In this document: in pieces, positions 6,610-7,116 of the stretch
How positions within the stretch are numbered: position 1 is the stretch's first letter
Layout: each line of letters begins with the position of its first letter
Source: Desulfobacteraceae bacterium
Lineage (GTDB): Bacteria > Desulfobacterota > DSM-4660 > Desulfatiglandales > Desulfatiglandaceae
DNA: 7,116 nt
Reading direction: 5' to 3'
Assembly: GCA_030642205.1 (NCBI GenBank)
Contig: DAOWOF010000121.1
Span: forward strand, 1 to 7,116
The notes under the pieces: generated by a model
Database searches by the model: none
Seen by the model: the letters and a program-made list of their open reading frames with translations, nothing else
Told to the model about the DNA's origin: nothing
Translations under genes and position numbers: made by a program

Positions 6610-6663
6610 GGCGTAGTCGCGCTACCTTGAGGACATCAAAGATCAGCCAAAAATGGCATAAAG
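6610..6663. repeat. Dispersed 54-bp repeat, copy B
   Basis: Second copy of the repeat at 5097-5150 (46 of 54 identical), in the same orientation, starting 16 nt past the stop of the outer-membrane protein gene. Its left part contains GTAGTCGCGCTAC (6613-6625 region), an imperfect palindrome. It is non-coding. The remaining spacer between this copy and the CoA-transferase gene holds the inverted repeat and candidate promoter listed separately. Confidence 0.75.
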
Positions 6664-6679
6664 AGATCTTTCCGGTTCC

Positions 6680-7116
6680 CTAAAATTCCAGCAAAACGCC
6701 AAAAAAGATGGTACTTTCTGTCCTTTTGTCCTTTAGGGAGTCTTTTTCAAAGCGGGCTTCGAAGTTGCGATATCCAATAACTATGGCCGCATTATTTGTG
6801 ATATTAGTATATGTTGAGCAAGTTAGTTCGGTATATCTCTGTGCATCTAAAAAGCAGAGAGGATCAGGCGCTACGTGGAGTGTCAAGCAAGCCCTGACAG
6901 GAAAATCATAAAGTTTTTCACTAAAATCATATGCCGAAAAAAAGACAAAGCCCAGACTGCCTGAATCCAGATCCATGGAGCCTATCTTCATCTGACCTGC
7001 CATACATTTAAACCCTAATCCAAACTCCAGACCTCGCATGAAAACATCTTCTTTAACACTACAGCTGATATTAGCCAGTTTGTAATCATCGTCACTGTAA
7101 AGGATTCCACCGGATA
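6680..7116 (-). CDS. Probable YfaZ-like outer-membrane beta-barrel protein, C-terminal 144 residues (N-terminus beyond right edge)
   Basis: The minus-strand frame is open from the right edge to TAG at 6680-6682. The visible part begins SGGILYSDDDYKLANISCSV and alternates short hydrophobic/polar stretches with turns, as transmembrane beta strands do. It ends in FFGVLLEF, with the C-terminal phenylalanine typical of proteins inserted by the BAM complex. GLEFGLGFK, FPVRACLTLHVAPDPLCFLD and the GYRNFEARFE strand near the end resemble YfaZ-family barrels, a group of unknown function. The family assignment is from memory of the pattern and is less certain than the barrel call. Several cysteines (in SCSV, FKCM, RACL, PLCF, LTCS) are more than usual for a barrel protein. 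The true start and signal peptide are outside the window; the internal ATG at 7039 is not the start because the conserved frame continues upstream. It is in tandem with the CoA-transferase gene but separated by 278 nt containing repeats and a candidate promoter. Confidence 0.65.
   Translation of the reverse strand, partial: SGGILYSDDDYKLANISCSVKEDVFMRGLEFGLGFKCMAGQMKIGSMDLDSGSLGFVFFSAYDFSEKLYDFPVRACLTLHVAPDPLCFLDAQRYTELTCSTYTNITNNAAIVIGYRNFEARFEKDSLKDKRTESTIFFGVLLEF

Noticed and set aside
1..7116. CRISPR array, tRNA or rRNA genes, or a defence or toxin-antitoxin system
   Set aside because: No regularly spaced repeats, no tRNA cloverleaf or CCA-proximal TpsiC-like motif, and no recognisable defence gene were seen; every intact gene belongs to a housekeeping, transport or metabolic family.

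Overview
The window looks like ordinary chromosomal DNA from a low-to-moderate-GC anaerobic Gram-negative bacterium. A Desulfobacterota-type (sulfate-reducer-like) organism is my best guess. This is inference from gene content: a family III acyl-CoA transferase, a Ni/Co uptake or efflux pair of the NicO + DUF1007 type, an outer-membrane barrel gene and repetitive intergenic debris. No rRNA, tRNA or other taxonomic marker is present.

Layout. (1) 1-1134, minus strand: a two-gene operon. A secreted DUF1007 protein comes first (1134 down to 529), and its stop codon overlaps the start of a NicO/RcnA-type nickel/cobalt transporter that runs off the left edge. (2) 1135-1858: about 700 bases without a convincing intact gene. 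It holds a possible decayed minus-strand reading frame with three in-frame TAA stops that ends 8 nt before the DUF1007 gene, an 11-bp inverted repeat pair, a strong 18-bp GC-rich hairpin, and a tandem 14-bp repeat resembling the end of an IS21-family element. (3) 1859-5046, plus strand: a metallo-beta-lactamase-fold hydrolase followed closely by a complete RecD2 helicase, probably one transcription unit. In both genes a better ribosome binding site points to a start slightly inside the longest frame. (4) 5181-7116, minus strand: a complete CaiB/BaiF-family CoA transferase, convergent with recD2, and upstream of it the C-terminal part of a probable YfaZ-like outer-membrane barrel protein that runs off the right edge.

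How the parts relate. The Ni/Co pair is a functional unit: DUF1007 proteins are the usual periplasmic partners of NicO permeases. The MBL hydrolase and RecD2 share an operon, but their biochemical link is unknown. The CoA transferase has no pathway partner in view. The most distinctive non-coding signal is a 54-bp dispersed repeat (46/54 identical) just downstream of both the CoA-transferase gene and the barrel gene, in the same orientation relative to each. I found no CRISPR array, toxin-antitoxin pair, defence island or convincing undescribed multi-gene system.
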